Below are positions 21,346 to 31,454 of a DNA stretch of 64,000 nt, piece after piece. Origin of the DNA: Tricholomella constricta (Eukaryota > Basidiomycota > Agaricomycetes > Agaricales > Lyophyllaceae); assembly GCA_013368375.1 (NCBI GenBank), contig JAACJP010000056.1, forward strand, positions 1-64,000, read 5' to 3'. The notes under the pieces are model-generated. The model was not told the origin of the DNA. It saw only the letters and a program-made list of their open reading frames with translations, and made no database searches. The position numbers were made by a program, and so were the translations under genes. The number at the start of each line of letters is the position of its first letter. The stretch's first letter is position 1.

Positions 21346-24300
21346 ATGTCGAACAACGTACGTTATAATCTCCGTCTCCGCCCGACTGCCGTAACCTCGA
21401 CAGGGCCCATTTCCGAAACTGGCGCGTCTCCCGTCGCCGAATCGTTCGCCGAAGTCAATACCCCCTCGGCAAACTCGGATTTGGATCCCGTTGAGCTGGA
21501 AGAAGCTCCGGTCACCAAGACGCTCGCTAGATCATATAGCAGTGTGGTGCGTTCCGGCTTTACCCCGCCGCGTAGTCCTTCCCCCAGGGAAGAGAATCAG
21601 GAGACTATCCTGCCGACCTGGAATGAAATAAACATAGAGCACAATCGGCGAGAATGCCGATCGTGGGCTCAGTGTCGCGAAGACGAGCGACGCGAGAACG
21701 AAGCGCGCTTCAGGGCGGCAGAAGCGCGCAAGCAAGAACGTCTTCAGGAACAAGGTGGCCAGTGGCATACAGTCACCAACCGGCGTCCCCGGGCGAGAAG
21801 CCTGGAAGGGCCGGGTCAACTCACCAAGTCGCAAGCCGACACGGTGCGACAAGCTGAGGAGGGAATGAATCCCGCCCAGCTGAACCTGCTGCGCAGACGC
21901 GAGCAGGTCTCTCGGGTCACAGACGAACCCGAATCCCGCGGAGAAGGTCCCTCCAAAGGAAAGAACCCCGATCCGAGGAACTGGGGCGCCGCAGGCATTC
22001 CGGCCGAAGAACTCGAGGTGGCGGCCCAACAGGCCGCACTCGACGCGTACGAATTACAGCGTGCCTCGCCGACGAATGATAGACCTGTGCTGGACAGGAT
22101 ACACATAGCATCAGTTAACTTAGAGCTGCAGAATGAGAATCTGAGATTGCGTACCGAACTAGCGAAACTGAAGAATGGACAAGCTGCCCGAGATAGGCAG
22201 CAAGCCGTACTTCAGGAGAAGGTCCACAGACCTAAAGCCAAGAAAATCAGTAATAAGAACAAAGACAAAAGCGAAATGCGCCCAAGCACGCAGCTCGCTC
22301 CCAACAGCTTCCTAGGAAGAATCCTCCAGAGCATGGACAAGGACTCCAGTGACGAGGAAGATTCGCCTTCCGATTCATCGAGTTCTTCGTCGAGTTCGAG
22401 TTCGTCGTCAGATAGCGAGGATTCCGACTCCTCGGCGGAAGGCGCTAGAAAGAGAAAAAGAAAGTCTAAGAACTCGAAGAAGAGATCTAGGAAAACAAAG
22501 GAAGCAGCTAGGCTGCGAATAAAGCCAACAGAACCGGTGAAGTATAACGGGGATCCGGACCCAAAAGTGTACCACCGTTTCGCGGCTCAAAGTAGAGCAT
22601 ACATCAGGGATGGACAAGTTCCTAAGAAACAACAAGTCGAGACGATCGGGTCCAATTTCCTGGAAGATAAGGCATATGAATTCTACATAAGAGAGATTTC
22701 GTACGAACCTGAGAAATGGCGGCTCGGGGACTTTATGACAAAGCTCTTCGACTACTGTTTCCCAGTGGATTTCAAGTCGCAGCAGCGGAAGAGACTGAAA
22801 CGCTGTTTCCAAAATAACAAATCAGTTCGCGAGTTTGTATCAGAACTTAATGAATTATTTCTCACCATAGAATTCTCGGACGAACGAGAAAGAGTGAATA
22901 AACTATGGTTCGGACTAAGAAGTGAGATACAAAAGGCCCTCTGGAGGGAGCGCCTGAACCCTGAAGAATCGGACTGGGACAGTGTAGTCGAGGCCGCCGA
23001 GGTCCACGAAATTGCTGAGGCAGTTGACGTAGGCCAACAGCGCGCAATGAAAAAACCGGAACCTGCAACAAGCGAGCGGGGTCCCAACACCAAACGCTTC
23101 CCGTCAGGGCAGAAGCAAGCGCGAAACCCGAACAGTACGGGTAGCTCAAGGAATAACGACCACAGCAACCGCTCAGGGCCCAGCCATCAGAAAAGCGAAA
23201 GAGCGAAACCTAAACCTCATCAGGACGGACTTTCAAAAGAAAGGAAAGATGAGCTGCGAGCTCAGAATAAATGTTTCAAGTGCTTTGAAACAGGTCACAT
23301 ATCTCGCAACTGTACCGAGAATCAGAATGTGAGAGCGCCGGGAGATCGGCCGCCGGGCATGGCCAACTTCAGCCTTGAGATGAAAATCGACGAGACTGAG
23401 CGGCTGAGGAGCCTAGCGGATACCACGGAGACAGTGGAAGAGATAAACCTGGGAATGATGACCCTACACGAGTTAGAACAGCCCGAGTTAGCCCTGCCGA
23501 CCAAGCCCTACATCAAAAAGATGGGAGATCCACTAGCGGACAGGGCTGTAAAGGAGCTTATGAATAATCAACCGTACCCGGGAGACACGTCTCAGTTCGA
23601 ACAGGGCAGATTCGTGATCTATCGAGTGGCTGGAGGGCGACACGTAATCATGGATCATATGCAAGATGAGGACGACGTGATTGAAGACACGTTCATCCCC
23701 AGTGCCCTACTGGAGGACGGAAGCTTCGACGTAGCTTTCTGGTACGCACAGCAAATGGCGCAACGTCAACGCAGAACGTGGACAACCCCAGAATGTACAA
23801 CCCCGATCAAGCCGGAACCAAGGCGAGACGGATGCCGGGATCCCTTGGCAGAAAGGGCAGAGCAAATTTTGCAATCAAGAGCGCCCTACCCTGGAGAACC
23901 GGAAGAAGTCGAACTTGAGGACACGAGGAGGTTCGAGGTCTGGCGAGACCACGCGAATGGCGAACTACATTGCGTCTATGACAAAAAATTGGATTTCCAA
24001 CGAATTGTCCCGACGGACTGCCTGAGAAACGAGAAATTCAATTTAGTTGGATGGTACTGGAAACAGCTGAAACACGCCTACTTCACGATAGACGAGGCGT
24101 TTCAACCCCGCTACCAACACCCAATGAGCGTAGCAGCTCTCGAGGACATCCCGGATGACTTAGAAGACCTGGATCTAGTGAATTTTGTCAACGAAGTAAT
24201 CGATGACATCGAAAATAGCCAGACCATCGCGCTCGAAGAAGACGACACCGGGTTCCAAGTAGTGGAACTTTTCGGACAACAAATCAAGCCAGGGACGCTT

Positions 24301-27300
24301 CCTGCAATACAGAGGAACACGGTGCTCACCAGGGATGCTAGCCGCAAGATACCTAAACCTATCGTAGTGGTAGTAACGATCAACGGCCACCCAGCGCGAG
24401 CCCTGATCGATTCGGGGTCCTTGGGGGATTTTATGGCCAGTAATCTGGCTGAACAGCTGTCAATCGAAAGGGTTCAACTTGAAGTGCCCTTACAAGTTCA
24501 GCTCGCGGTCCAGGGATCCAGATCGAAGGTAAACTATGGAGGGCGAGCACGGTTCAGATACCAAGGAATCAATGAAGAGAGATACTTCGATATAATAAAC
24601 ATTTCCAGCTACGACTTGATCCTCGGGACTCCATTCCTGTTCCAACACAAGGTCACCTTCGGGATCAACCCGCCACGAGTAGTGCTCGGGTCCGAAGTCT
24701 CGGAACCGATACAAGGGACCGGAGTGGTGAAACTGGCGTCGAGGGCGATGGAAATATACGAAGCGAATCTCGAGGAAATGCGAGAGGAGCTCACGCGGTA
24801 CGCAGAACCATTGTGCTGCGAGGACATCTCGAAGATGGAGTTCCCGCCCCTGAGAGCTATCAACCATAGGATTCCCCTGCTCGACGAAAACTTGGTGAGT
24901 CCCTGGCGTCCTTCAAAATGCCCGGAGCCGCTCAGGGCACAGTGGAACGAAAAACGTGACGCCTACCTAAAGACAGGACGGTGGGAGATATCTACGGCGA
25001 CAAGTACGGCGCCCATGATGTTCATATACAAGCCGGGGACGCAACTCCTAAGGTCAGTATACGATCTCCGTCATCGAAACGCGAATACTAAAAAACTCGC
25101 CTCTCCGTTACCAGCTATGGACGGAGTCCTGCGCCGAGCGGCGTCACACCGATACATGTCGGCGCTCGATCTACTGAACGCGTTTGATTGTGTCCGAGTG
25201 GAGCCAGAGGACGTCTGGAAGACGGCCTGTAACACACCGGACGGAAACATGGTCAGTCATGTTATCCAAATGGGTGACTGCAACGCACCTGCCACGTACC
25301 AAGCGCTGATGAACCACACTTTCTCGCCGTACATAGGGCGATTTCTCGACATATATCTAGATGATATTGTAATATATTCAAACTCGCTGTCAGAACATGT
25401 AGAACATGTTAAATTAGTAATTGACATTCTTCGGAAAGAGAAATTTTACCTGAATAAGAGGAAGCTTCAATTCCTGTGCCCGGAATTACATATTCTGGGA
25501 AGAATCATCGACAAAGACGGTATCCGAATGGATCCGGATAAAGTGGACACGTTAGTTAATTGGAAAACGCCGACGAACAGGGACTTACTGCGTGGTTTCC
25601 TGGGAGTAGCCAGTTCCTTGGCAGATGACATTGACCGAGTTCGTATCCCCATGGGAGTACTACACGCAGTGACAGGAGACACAGTACCATTCAGATGGGA
25701 CTTTACCATGCAACGAGCCTTCGAGGATGTCAAAGCGTTAGCGACTGCATGCAAAACGCACCACAGAAACTCATTAAAATATGGACCGGGTCAGCTCCCA
25801 ATTAACATGATCACCGACGGATGCATCACAGGGATCGCAGGCGTGATAAGCCAGGGTGAAGACTGGCGAACTTCGAAAGTAGCCGCGTTCTATTCAGCGA
25901 AGCTAAATTCGGCGCAACAGAATTACCCCGTACACGAGATTGAGATGCTCGCCGGGGTCGAGACCATGTTGAGGCACCGGGATATCCTGCAAGGAACACA
26001 TTTCAAATGGTTTACAGATCACAAAGCATTGATCCACTTACTCGGGCAAAAGAACCTATCCGGACGCCAAGCTAGATGGTTCGAAAAATTATCAGAGTTC
26101 CAATTCGAAGTAGTATATGTCCCAGGAGTGGAGAACATACTAAGCGATGCCTTATCGCGTATATATTCAAACGATGGCCCTGGAACAGTAAGAGCGAGGA
26201 GTGAATACACTTATCACGATATTATCGATAACGACGATATAGGAACGCACCTCATCACAATGCCACTGTTGGTGGGACTGGAGGGCGAGATGGCCTCCAC
26301 GCCGCCGATCGCACGGTCTCGGCGTGCTCCACAGATTGCACCACCTCAAACGGGCCGACCAGAAACTAGCAAAGAGTTCGCTGCCCGAATGAAGGACAAA
26401 GTCAAAGTCCTAGGGCCGCGACAACTCGTTCGTCCCGCGAAAGAAACGGCGGATGACCTGACGACCAATGAGGCCGAGGACGAACCAGGCGACGGCATAG
26501 CAGACACACTCGTAGACATTGTGAACAATTCCCACCTAGGCCTGGACCTGAAAGAAGCAATCAGGAATAAATATGCAGACGACCCGACATTCACACCTAT
26601 TCTAAGCAAACCGAAGGAATTCAGAAATTTTGAATCGACGGAGGGTCTGATTTTCCTTGTCCTCGACAAAAAGAGGGTACTCTGCATCCCGAACGTCCGC
26701 ATACAAGGACGTAGCGCCCGGGAGATCGTCATAGCAGAAGCACATTCGCTGCTAGCCCACCTAGGAGCACGGAAGACGCTTATTTACCTTCGTGACCACG
26801 TCTGGTGGAAAGACATGGTCAGAGATGTAACCAAGTATTGCGACTCATGTCGCACCTGCAAACGAAGCAAACCAAGCAATCAAAAGCCCTACGGCTTGCT
26901 TAACCCCCTCACGGTTCCTTCAAGACCATGGGAAGCGATCGGAATTGATTTCGTGGGGCCCTTGCCCGAATCTACAAATCGGGACGCCGCGTATGATTCC
27001 ATCACGGTAGTGATAGACCTCCTAACAGCCATGGTACACCTAATCCCAAGTCGCACCAACTATACAGCTAAGCAAGTCGCCGAGCTCGTGTTCGCCGAAA
27101 TATACAAACTCCACGGGCTACCGAGGGCCATTATCAGCGACAGAGACCCTCTATTTACAAGCGCTTTTTGGAGTCACTTACATGAGCTGATCGGGACATC
27201 CTTGCGAATGTCCAGCGCATATCACCCAGAATCGGACGGTTCCACGGAACGAGCCAACCGTACTGTCACCCAGATGCTGCGGCAATGCATCGGGCCCACC

Positions 27301-29373
27301 CAGAAAGACTGGGTGAACAAGCTGCCGGCGATCGAATTTGCAGTCAACCTGTCGCGTTCCGAAAGCACAGGATACGCACCTTTCTTCCTAAACTCGGGAA
27401 GGATGCCCAGGAGTTTCATCTGGGACAACCCCGGCTCGTCCGAGTACCCTGGAGTCAAGGTGTTTGCCCAGAGAATAAAGAATGCCATAATGGCCGCCCA
27501 CGATAGCATTATTGCAGCCAGGATCAAGCACATACGAACTGCCAATCGCAAACGGCAGTTGGCGCCGTTTGAAGAGAAGGATCTAGTGTACCTCTCCACA
27601 AAGAACATCTCCCTTACAAATAAGGCACTCACCAGGAAAATGGTGCCCAAGTTCATTGGGCCATATCGCATCGTGAAAGACTTCGGCAATAACTCTTTCC
27701 AGGTCGACTTGCCCGCGTCGATGAAACGACGAGGAATTCACGATGTCTACCACGCATCATTGCTCAAGCCCCACGTGCCAAGCGATGACCGGCTCTTTCC
27801 GGGCCGATTGCACGATCAGGTGACATCGGATTTTGAATCCGCCGGACAGGAATGGGCAGTGCAAGCCATCGAGGGACATACTGGTGCAAACACCAATGCC
27901 ATTTTCAAAGTACAGTGGAAGTCGGGCGACAGCACCTGGCTTCCCTACCACGCCATTTCACACCTCGACGCGGTAAAGGCGTACCTCGACCTCCTCGAAG
28001 TTGAATCCATCGCGGACCTCAAGGAACGATCGAACAACGATGCCCCGGATGACGCGCAGATTCTTCTGGCGTCCATACATACCGCCCAGGAAGTACACGA
28101 CATGCATGTCGGATGCGCTAGAGACAGTGCTTTAATGGAAGGCGGTTCGGGTGAGAGCCGGGACAACAACGGCTCTGAGCAAGAAGCCGGCGAGGAATGG
28201 TACGCAAACGTATATCTTCCTCGAAGTTTTCAACGCATCTCCCTCAGTCGAACACCCTCTGACGAACCTAGCATCCCCCGCTACCGCTCACTGCATCACC
28301 GAACCATCCCCATCATCATGGCTGACAACTTCTCCTTCAACCCCGACCTTCGCATCATCCTGAAGGGCAAGGACGACGTGTACCGCGTCCACAACGACCG
28401 TCACATGGTCGACTTCACCGTCGCCCTCGACCACCTCCGCCTCATCATCGCCTTCGAGGCCGCCATCCGAAGCGCTAACGCCCGCGGCACCGATTACCCG
28501 TCCGAGGCCCCCGCCGGTTTCGTCCGCATTCAGCAGGTGTATGACCGAGAACCCCTCATGCAGCACAACGGCTTCTCCACCTTTCGCAACGGACGCTGGG
28601 AGTCGCCTCCAGGAGGAGCGCCCGGATATCTCGACTTCGCCATTCCGGTCCGGCGCAACATCGACGATGGCGTCAATGACAAGAAGACCATCTACAAGCT
28701 GGAGCAGAGGATCAAGGGGTACGAGCAGGATGCCATTGCTCGTGCCAACGCGGCTGAACGCCGCGGCGATGCCATCGCCACCCGTCGCGCCCTGAAGGAG
28801 CTGGGGCAGACTCGCGGACACACTTCCGGACGAGGACGCGCCATCCACCGAGGCCGCGACCGGCGTAGCCTCAGCCCGGCTCCCTCCATCGCGGGCTCCA
28901 TGAGGAGCCTCCGGGACAGAGACTACCCCCCCCGCGACAGGGACTATACCCCCACCCCCCACCGCTGTAACACCCCTCAGCACTATCACGAGGAGTGTCC
29001 CCGTGACGACCACGCTGCTCGCTCGGAGAGCCCTGTGGGGAGATCCCCCACCCCCGACGATCGCATGCAGATCGACGACACCGCGGCCTTGCCACCCACG
29101 GCCGCCGCGACCATCGACGACACCGCGAACATCAACAACACCGCGGTCATCAACGACACCGCCGTGCCACTCACGGCCACCGCGGACACCCCTGCCCCAC
29201 AGAGCGGCGGTGCCACCAACCCCAGCAACCCCCCCGTCGCTGCCACCACCTCGGTGCCTGCTCCCATCAGCGGGCGCACCGGCGGTACTCCCAAGTCCCT
29301 CAAGGACCTAGGAAGGATCAAGAAGAAGGCCACCAGCACGGCGGCCTCTACCAGCCAGACCCAGAAGGAGTAA
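21346..29373 (+). CDS. Ty3 Gag-Pol polyprotein, single frame, with extra C-terminal region
   Basis: 2675 residues from ATG 21346. Approximate order: charged N-terminus; Ser run (about 344-365); capsid-like region (395-550); CCHC knuckle 643-656 (CFKCFETGHISRNC); two similar 85-residue modules (727-812 and 831-917); protease with ALIDSGS (Asp1022); RT with YLDD at 1337-1340; RNase H (Asp1491). Integrase follows with zinc residues His1800, His1805, Cys1835, Cys1838 and catalytic Asp1868, Asp1932, Glu1968 (35 residues between the last two). Then come a GPY-type segment (KFIGPYRIV), a chromodomain-like segment (2169-2222) and a 350-residue basic, Pro/Thr-rich extension from about 2325. All catalytic residues are present. 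There is no gag-pol stop or shift, so the Gag:Pol ratio must be set by processing or another way. Confidence 0.95.
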   Translation: MSNNVRYNLRLRPTAVTSTGPISETGASPVAESFAEVNTPSANSDLDPVELEEAPVTKTLARSYSSVVRSGFTPPRSPSPREENQETILPTWNEINIEHNRRECRSWAQCREDERRENEARFRAAEARKQERLQEQGGQWHTVTNRRPRARSLEGPGQLTKSQADTVRQAEEGMNPAQLNLLRRREQVSRVTDEPESRGEGPSKGKNPDPRNWGAAGIPAEELEVAAQQAALDAYELQRASPTNDRPVLDRIHIASVNLELQNENLRLRTELAKLKNGQAARDRQQAVLQEKVHRPKAKKISNKNKDKSEMRPSTQLAPNSFLGRILQSMDKDSSDEEDSPSDSSSSSSSSSSSSDSEDSDSSAEGARKRKRKSKNSKKRSRKTKEAARLRIKPTEPVKYNGDPDPKVYHRFAAQSRAYIRDGQVPKKQQVETIGSNFLEDKAYEFYIREISYEPEKWRLGDFMTKLFDYCFPVDFKSQQRKRLKRCFQNNKSVREFVSELNELFLTIEFSDERERVNKLWFGLRSEIQKALWRERLNPEESDWDSVVEAAEVHEIAEAVDVGQQRAMKKPEPATSERGPNTKRFPSGQKQARNPNSTGSSRNNDHSNRSGPSHQKSERAKPKPHQDGLSKERKDELRAQNKCFKCFETGHISRNCTENQNVRAPGDRPPGMANFSLEMKIDETERLRSLADTTETVEEINLGMMTLHELEQPELALPTKPYIKKMGDPLADRAVKELMNNQPYPGDTSQFEQGRFVIYRVAGGRHVIMDHMQDEDDVIEDTFIPSALLEDGSFDVAFWYAQQMAQRQRRTWTTPECTTPIKPEPRRDGCRDPLAERAEQILQSRAPYPGEPEEVELEDTRRFEVWRDHANGELHCVYDKKLDFQRIVPTDCLRNEKFNLVGWYWKQLKHAYFTIDEAFQPRYQHPMSVAALEDIPDDLEDLDLVNFVNEVIDDIENSQTIALEEDDTGFQVVELFGQQIKPGTLPAIQRNTVLTRDASRKIPKPIVVVVTINGHPARALIDSGSLGDFMASNLAEQLSIERVQLEVPLQVQLAVQGSRSKVNYGGRARFRYQGINEERYFDIINISSYDLILGTPFLFQHKVTFGINPPRVVLGSEVSEPIQGTGVVKLASRAMEIYEANLEEMREELTRYAEPLCCEDISKMEFPPLRAINHRIPLLDENLVSPWRPSKCPEPLRAQWNEKRDAYLKTGRWEISTATSTAPMMFIYKPGTQLLRSVYDLRHRNANTKKLASPLPAMDGVLRRAASHRYMSALDLLNAFDCVRVEPEDVWKTACNTPDGNMVSHVIQMGDCNAPATYQALMNHTFSPYIGRFLDIYLDDIVIYSNSLSEHVEHVKLVIDILRKEKFYLNKRKLQFLCPELHILGRIIDKDGIRMDPDKVDTLVNWKTPTNRDLLRGFLGVASSLADDIDRVRIPMGVLHAVTGDTVPFRWDFTMQRAFEDVKALATACKTHHRNSLKYGPGQLPINMITDGCITGIAGVISQGEDWRTSKVAAFYSAKLNSAQQNYPVHEIEMLAGVETMLRHRDILQGTHFKWFTDHKALIHLLGQKNLSGRQARWFEKLSEFQFEVVYVPGVENILSDALSRIYSNDGPGTVRARSEYTYHDIIDNDDIGTHLITMPLLVGLEGEMASTPPIARSRRAPQIAPPQTGRPETSKEFAARMKDKVKVLGPRQLVRPAKETADDLTTNEAEDEPGDGIADTLVDIVNNSHLGLDLKEAIRNKYADDPTFTPILSKPKEFRNFESTEGLIFLVLDKKRVLCIPNVRIQGRSAREIVIAEAHSLLAHLGARKTLIYLRDHVWWKDMVRDVTKYCDSCRTCKRSKPSNQKPYGLLNPLTVPSRPWEAIGIDFVGPLPESTNRDAAYDSITVVIDLLTAMVHLIPSRTNYTAKQVAELVFAEIYKLHGLPRAIISDRDPLFTSAFWSHLHELIGTSLRMSSAYHPESDGSTERANRTVTQMLRQCIGPTQKDWVNKLPAIEFAVNLSRSESTGYAPFFLNSGRMPRSFIWDNPGSSEYPGVKVFAQRIKNAIMAAHDSIIAARIKHIRTANRKRQLAPFEEKDLVYLSTKNISLTNKALTRKMVPKFIGPYRIVKDFGNNSFQVDLPASMKRRGIHDVYHASLLKPHVPSDDRLFPGRLHDQVTSDFESAGQEWAVQAIEGHTGANTNAIFKVQWKSGDSTWLPYHAISHLDAVKAYLDLLEVESIADLKERSNNDAPDDAQILLASIHTAQEVHDMHVGCARDSALMEGGSGESRDNNGSEQEAGEEWYANVYLPRSFQRISLSRTPSDEPSIPRYRSLHHRTIPIIMADNFSFNPDLRIILKGKDDVYRVHNDRHMVDFTVALDHLRLIIAFEAAIRSANARGTDYPSEAPAGFVRIQQVYDREPLMQHNGFSTFRNGRWESPPGGAPGYLDFAIPVRRNIDDGVNDKKTIYKLEQRIKGYEQDAIARANAAERRGDAIATRRALKELGQTRGHTSGRGRAIHRGRDRRSLSPAPSIAGSMRSLRDRDYPPRDRDYTPTPHRCNTPQHYHEECPRDDHAARSESPVGRSPTPDDRMQIDDTAALPPTAAATIDDTANINNTAVINDTAVPLTATADTPAPQSGGATNPSNPPVAATTSVPAPISGRTGGTPKSLKDLGRIKKKATSTAASTSQTQKE

Positions 29374-29391
29374 GCGACTGCACACAGTCGC
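29374..29391 (+). other. Perfect hairpin just after the Gag-Pol stop
   Basis: GCGACTG-CACA-CAGTCGC forms a 7-bp perfect stem with a 4-base loop, starting at the first base after TAA. It lies between the stop and the purine-rich GGAGGGCG that precedes the 3' LTR. Confidence 0.7.
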
Positions 29392-29402
29392 TGGAGGGCG
29401 TA

Positions 29403-29791
29403 TGTCGCGGATACGTGACCAGCCACCGGGCCAACTCCCGTACCTCCTCGACACGAAGACCTTCCCCATCCGTTCCAACATACATGCCTTTTACTTGGAC
29501 ACTTTGGTTTCAGTCGCTCCCGTTGTTCTCTCTTGTTAACCTAGACACATGATAGAACCACTCACTCCTTCTCGCTTGTTCCTTACCTTTACTTACTACA
29601 CTTCTTCCTTTTGTGACTTCTCGTGGCTTACTTATCATTACTCTCGTTTACCTATAAGTAGAGCCCTCAATTGTAGCAGCACGGTAGTGATACTCAAATC
29701 TATTGGTTTCAAACCCGTCATTTCTAGTGTCCTCTAAACTTTCCCAAACCCGTGTATCGAAACTCGACCCAACAGTCACACTTCCGCTACA
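29403..29791 (+). repeat. 3' LTR (389 bp)
   Basis: Same length and sequence as the 5' LTR. The upstream purine-rich GGAGGGCG (29393-29400) is the only candidate polypurine tract, and it is short. Confidence 0.95.
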
Positions 29792-29796
29792 ACATG
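29792..29796. repeat. Target-site duplication ACATG (right)
   Basis: Matches the left copy at 20812-20816. Confidence 0.9.
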
Positions 29797-29859
29797 TAAT
29801 CTCTTGTCTCAAATATGAATCATCCCACGCGCTTTCCACGTATATTTACTCCAATTTCG

Positions 29860-31151
29860 GTGCTCCCTCATTCACGGGTGCGAAGTCATCCTTGATGTCG
29901 ACCGCGCTGCCCTCAATGAGCTCGAGAAGGTGCAGCGGACCTTCATTCGAAGGATGCTCCATCTGTCTGCCCGCTCGTTGCTACACCCACTGTACACAGA
30001 GACGGGCCTGATGCCCATCAAATATCGCCGCATTATTCTTGCTGTCGGGTTCCTCAACTCCGTCTTTCGTCTTGCCCCAAATTGTCTCGCATATGCCGCC
30101 CTTATGGATTCCATCAGCCTCGCGCATGACCACCCTCACGATCGTCAGCCGTCGTGGGTCAAAAACCTCGCTAAAGTTTGTGGGGACCTCCCTGAGCCCG
30201 TTCTCGTTGATGTCGACGACTTGCCTACCTGCGCGCCCGGCCTCCCCATGCTACTTGAACGCTCTGCAAAAACCACACTCCAAGCTGGCTGGGACGACTC
30301 CACCAAGCTTGTTTTCCGCGCGCGCGGTCACGATGTCACCCGTCGTCGTCTTCAACCTTATCTCAAGCTGCCTGATCCACGCCACAGGCACGCTGTCACT
30401 CAGCTTCTCCTCTGTGACCACCCGCTTGCCGTTGAGCAGCTCCGGCGCCGCCGCTGGGCCAGAGGACGCATTGAACGGCCGCAGCGCTTGTGCCGTTTCT
30501 GTAGAACAGCCGTCGAGGACGAAGTACATGCACTCTTCGGATGCCGCTCCAGTGAGCGTCTGCTCCTCGCCCGTGACCAATATCTCGCGGATCTCTTCAC
30601 GCAGGCTCCTGCCACGCGCATCATGTTCTATACATCCCCCGCTGCTGATCTGGTTGACCACCTCGTCAATCATACCGAAACCCTACCAGCCTTCGCAGCT
30701 TATGTACATGATGTCTTCCGTATCTATGATGAGACCCCAATGTTTCTTCTTACTTGAATCAAACATTGTCCTCTCACTTAGCGAGTCCCTCCACTCATTT
30801 GCCGCTCTGTAGAGCGGTCACTCCGGGCACCTGAAAGACAGGAAGCTACTTAGCGAGTCGCACCAGTCACTCAACGTTCTCGGCAGCGGTCGCTCCGGGC
30901 ACCTGAAAGACAAAAAACTACTTACCCCTGACAGCAATCATTTTTCGTCCGATTTACTTGGTGGAAACCTTGCCTGCCTCCAGTGGCGTGTCGCGTAGGT
31001 AAACTAACCCGTGCGATCCCGTATATCACAGCGGCTCTGGTTTACTTACGTCCGTAGCATACAAGTGATGCCATGTATGTAGTACGGGCCCCGCTCGTTC
31101 TTTTTCGGGACCATTGCGGGAAATACATCCATCCATCCATCCATCCATCCT
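29860..31151 (+). mobile_element. 5'-truncated LINE (non-LTR) 3' end
   Basis: Coding homology begins at about 29860, in the region after the RT domain, and runs to a stop at 30757. A 370-bp 3' region follows, ending in a (CATC)n run at about 31116-31151. The whole is the plus-strand counterpart of 10655-11545. A short direct repeat (GCGGTCACTCCGGGCACCTGAAAGACA-like, about 30812 and 30887) lies in the 3' region. The 5' truncation lies within about 60 bp of the Ty3 right end. Confidence 0.8.
29867..30757 (+). pseudogene. LINE ORF C-terminus (post-RT region and zinc motif)
   Basis: The open frame starts before the ATG-like internal codons and reads IHGCEVILDV, LNELEKVQRTFIRRML and CRFCRTAVEDEVHALFGC, then ends at a natural stop. 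The LEKVQ-x-x-F-x-R-R segment and the C-x2-C...H-x4-C motif are typical of the end of fungal LINE ORF2. The RT catalytic part is missing. It is longer than the sister copy at 11082-11535 by about 140 codons. Confidence 0.75.
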
Positions 31152-31285
31152 CCGACGCGCACAAAAAATTGTCAAGAAACGATTTTCAATTTTCGGTAAG
31201 ACCTGGTGCTTGAGCGTCCTGATACAAACCCCAGAATCTCGCTGTCGGCATGATTAATCCTTTCCGGTCTTTTCCATTTTGGATC
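31152..31285. other. Spacer between LINE tail and pogo element
   Basis: AT-rich single-copy-looking sequence with no gene. Confidence 0.4.
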
Positions 31286-31287
31286 TA

Positions 31288-31313
31288 CAGTCAACTCTGT
31301 CTTAACCCATAGC
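31288..31313 (+). repeat. Pogo-type terminal inverted repeat, left
   Basis: 26 bp starting CAGTCAACTCTGTC, preceded by TA. It pairs with 40023-40048 with one mismatch. Confidence 0.9.
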
Positions 31314-31454
31314 ATTCGGTGGAAGCCGAAATCTATGGGTTATCACAGATTATGGGGTACAGCAGAGATCGTTATAGGGTCAGTCTCGACACTTATAAAG
31401 TGAAAAAATGGTGTATTTATGACTATATACGTGATATTCTCTATGAATCAGTAC

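Larger units (their letters stand above)
20817..29791 (+). mobile_element. Young full-length Ty3/gypsy (chromovirus-like) retrotransposon
   Basis: The 8975-bp element is bounded by two 389-bp LTRs (20817-21205, 29403-29791) that look identical base for base by eye, starting TGTC and ending TACA, with a 5-bp target duplication. A single uninterrupted 2675-codon frame carries gag, protease, RT, RNase H, integrase and a chromodomain-like end. Identical LTRs and an intact frame mean a very recent insertion, probably still mobile. The sequence after the left LTR (TATTTTTGACGC) has no TGG-type tRNA primer site. Confidence 0.95.

Noticed and set aside
28288..29013. 241-codon minus-strand open frame inside the Ty3 element
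   Set aside because: It is antisense to the GC-rich 3' part of the 2675-codon Gag-Pol frame; its Val/Gly/Ala-rich composition is what that codon use produces in reverse.
29393..29402. Strong polypurine tract before the 3' LTR
   Set aside because: Only GGAGGGCG is present, too short and interrupted to call as a feature on its own.
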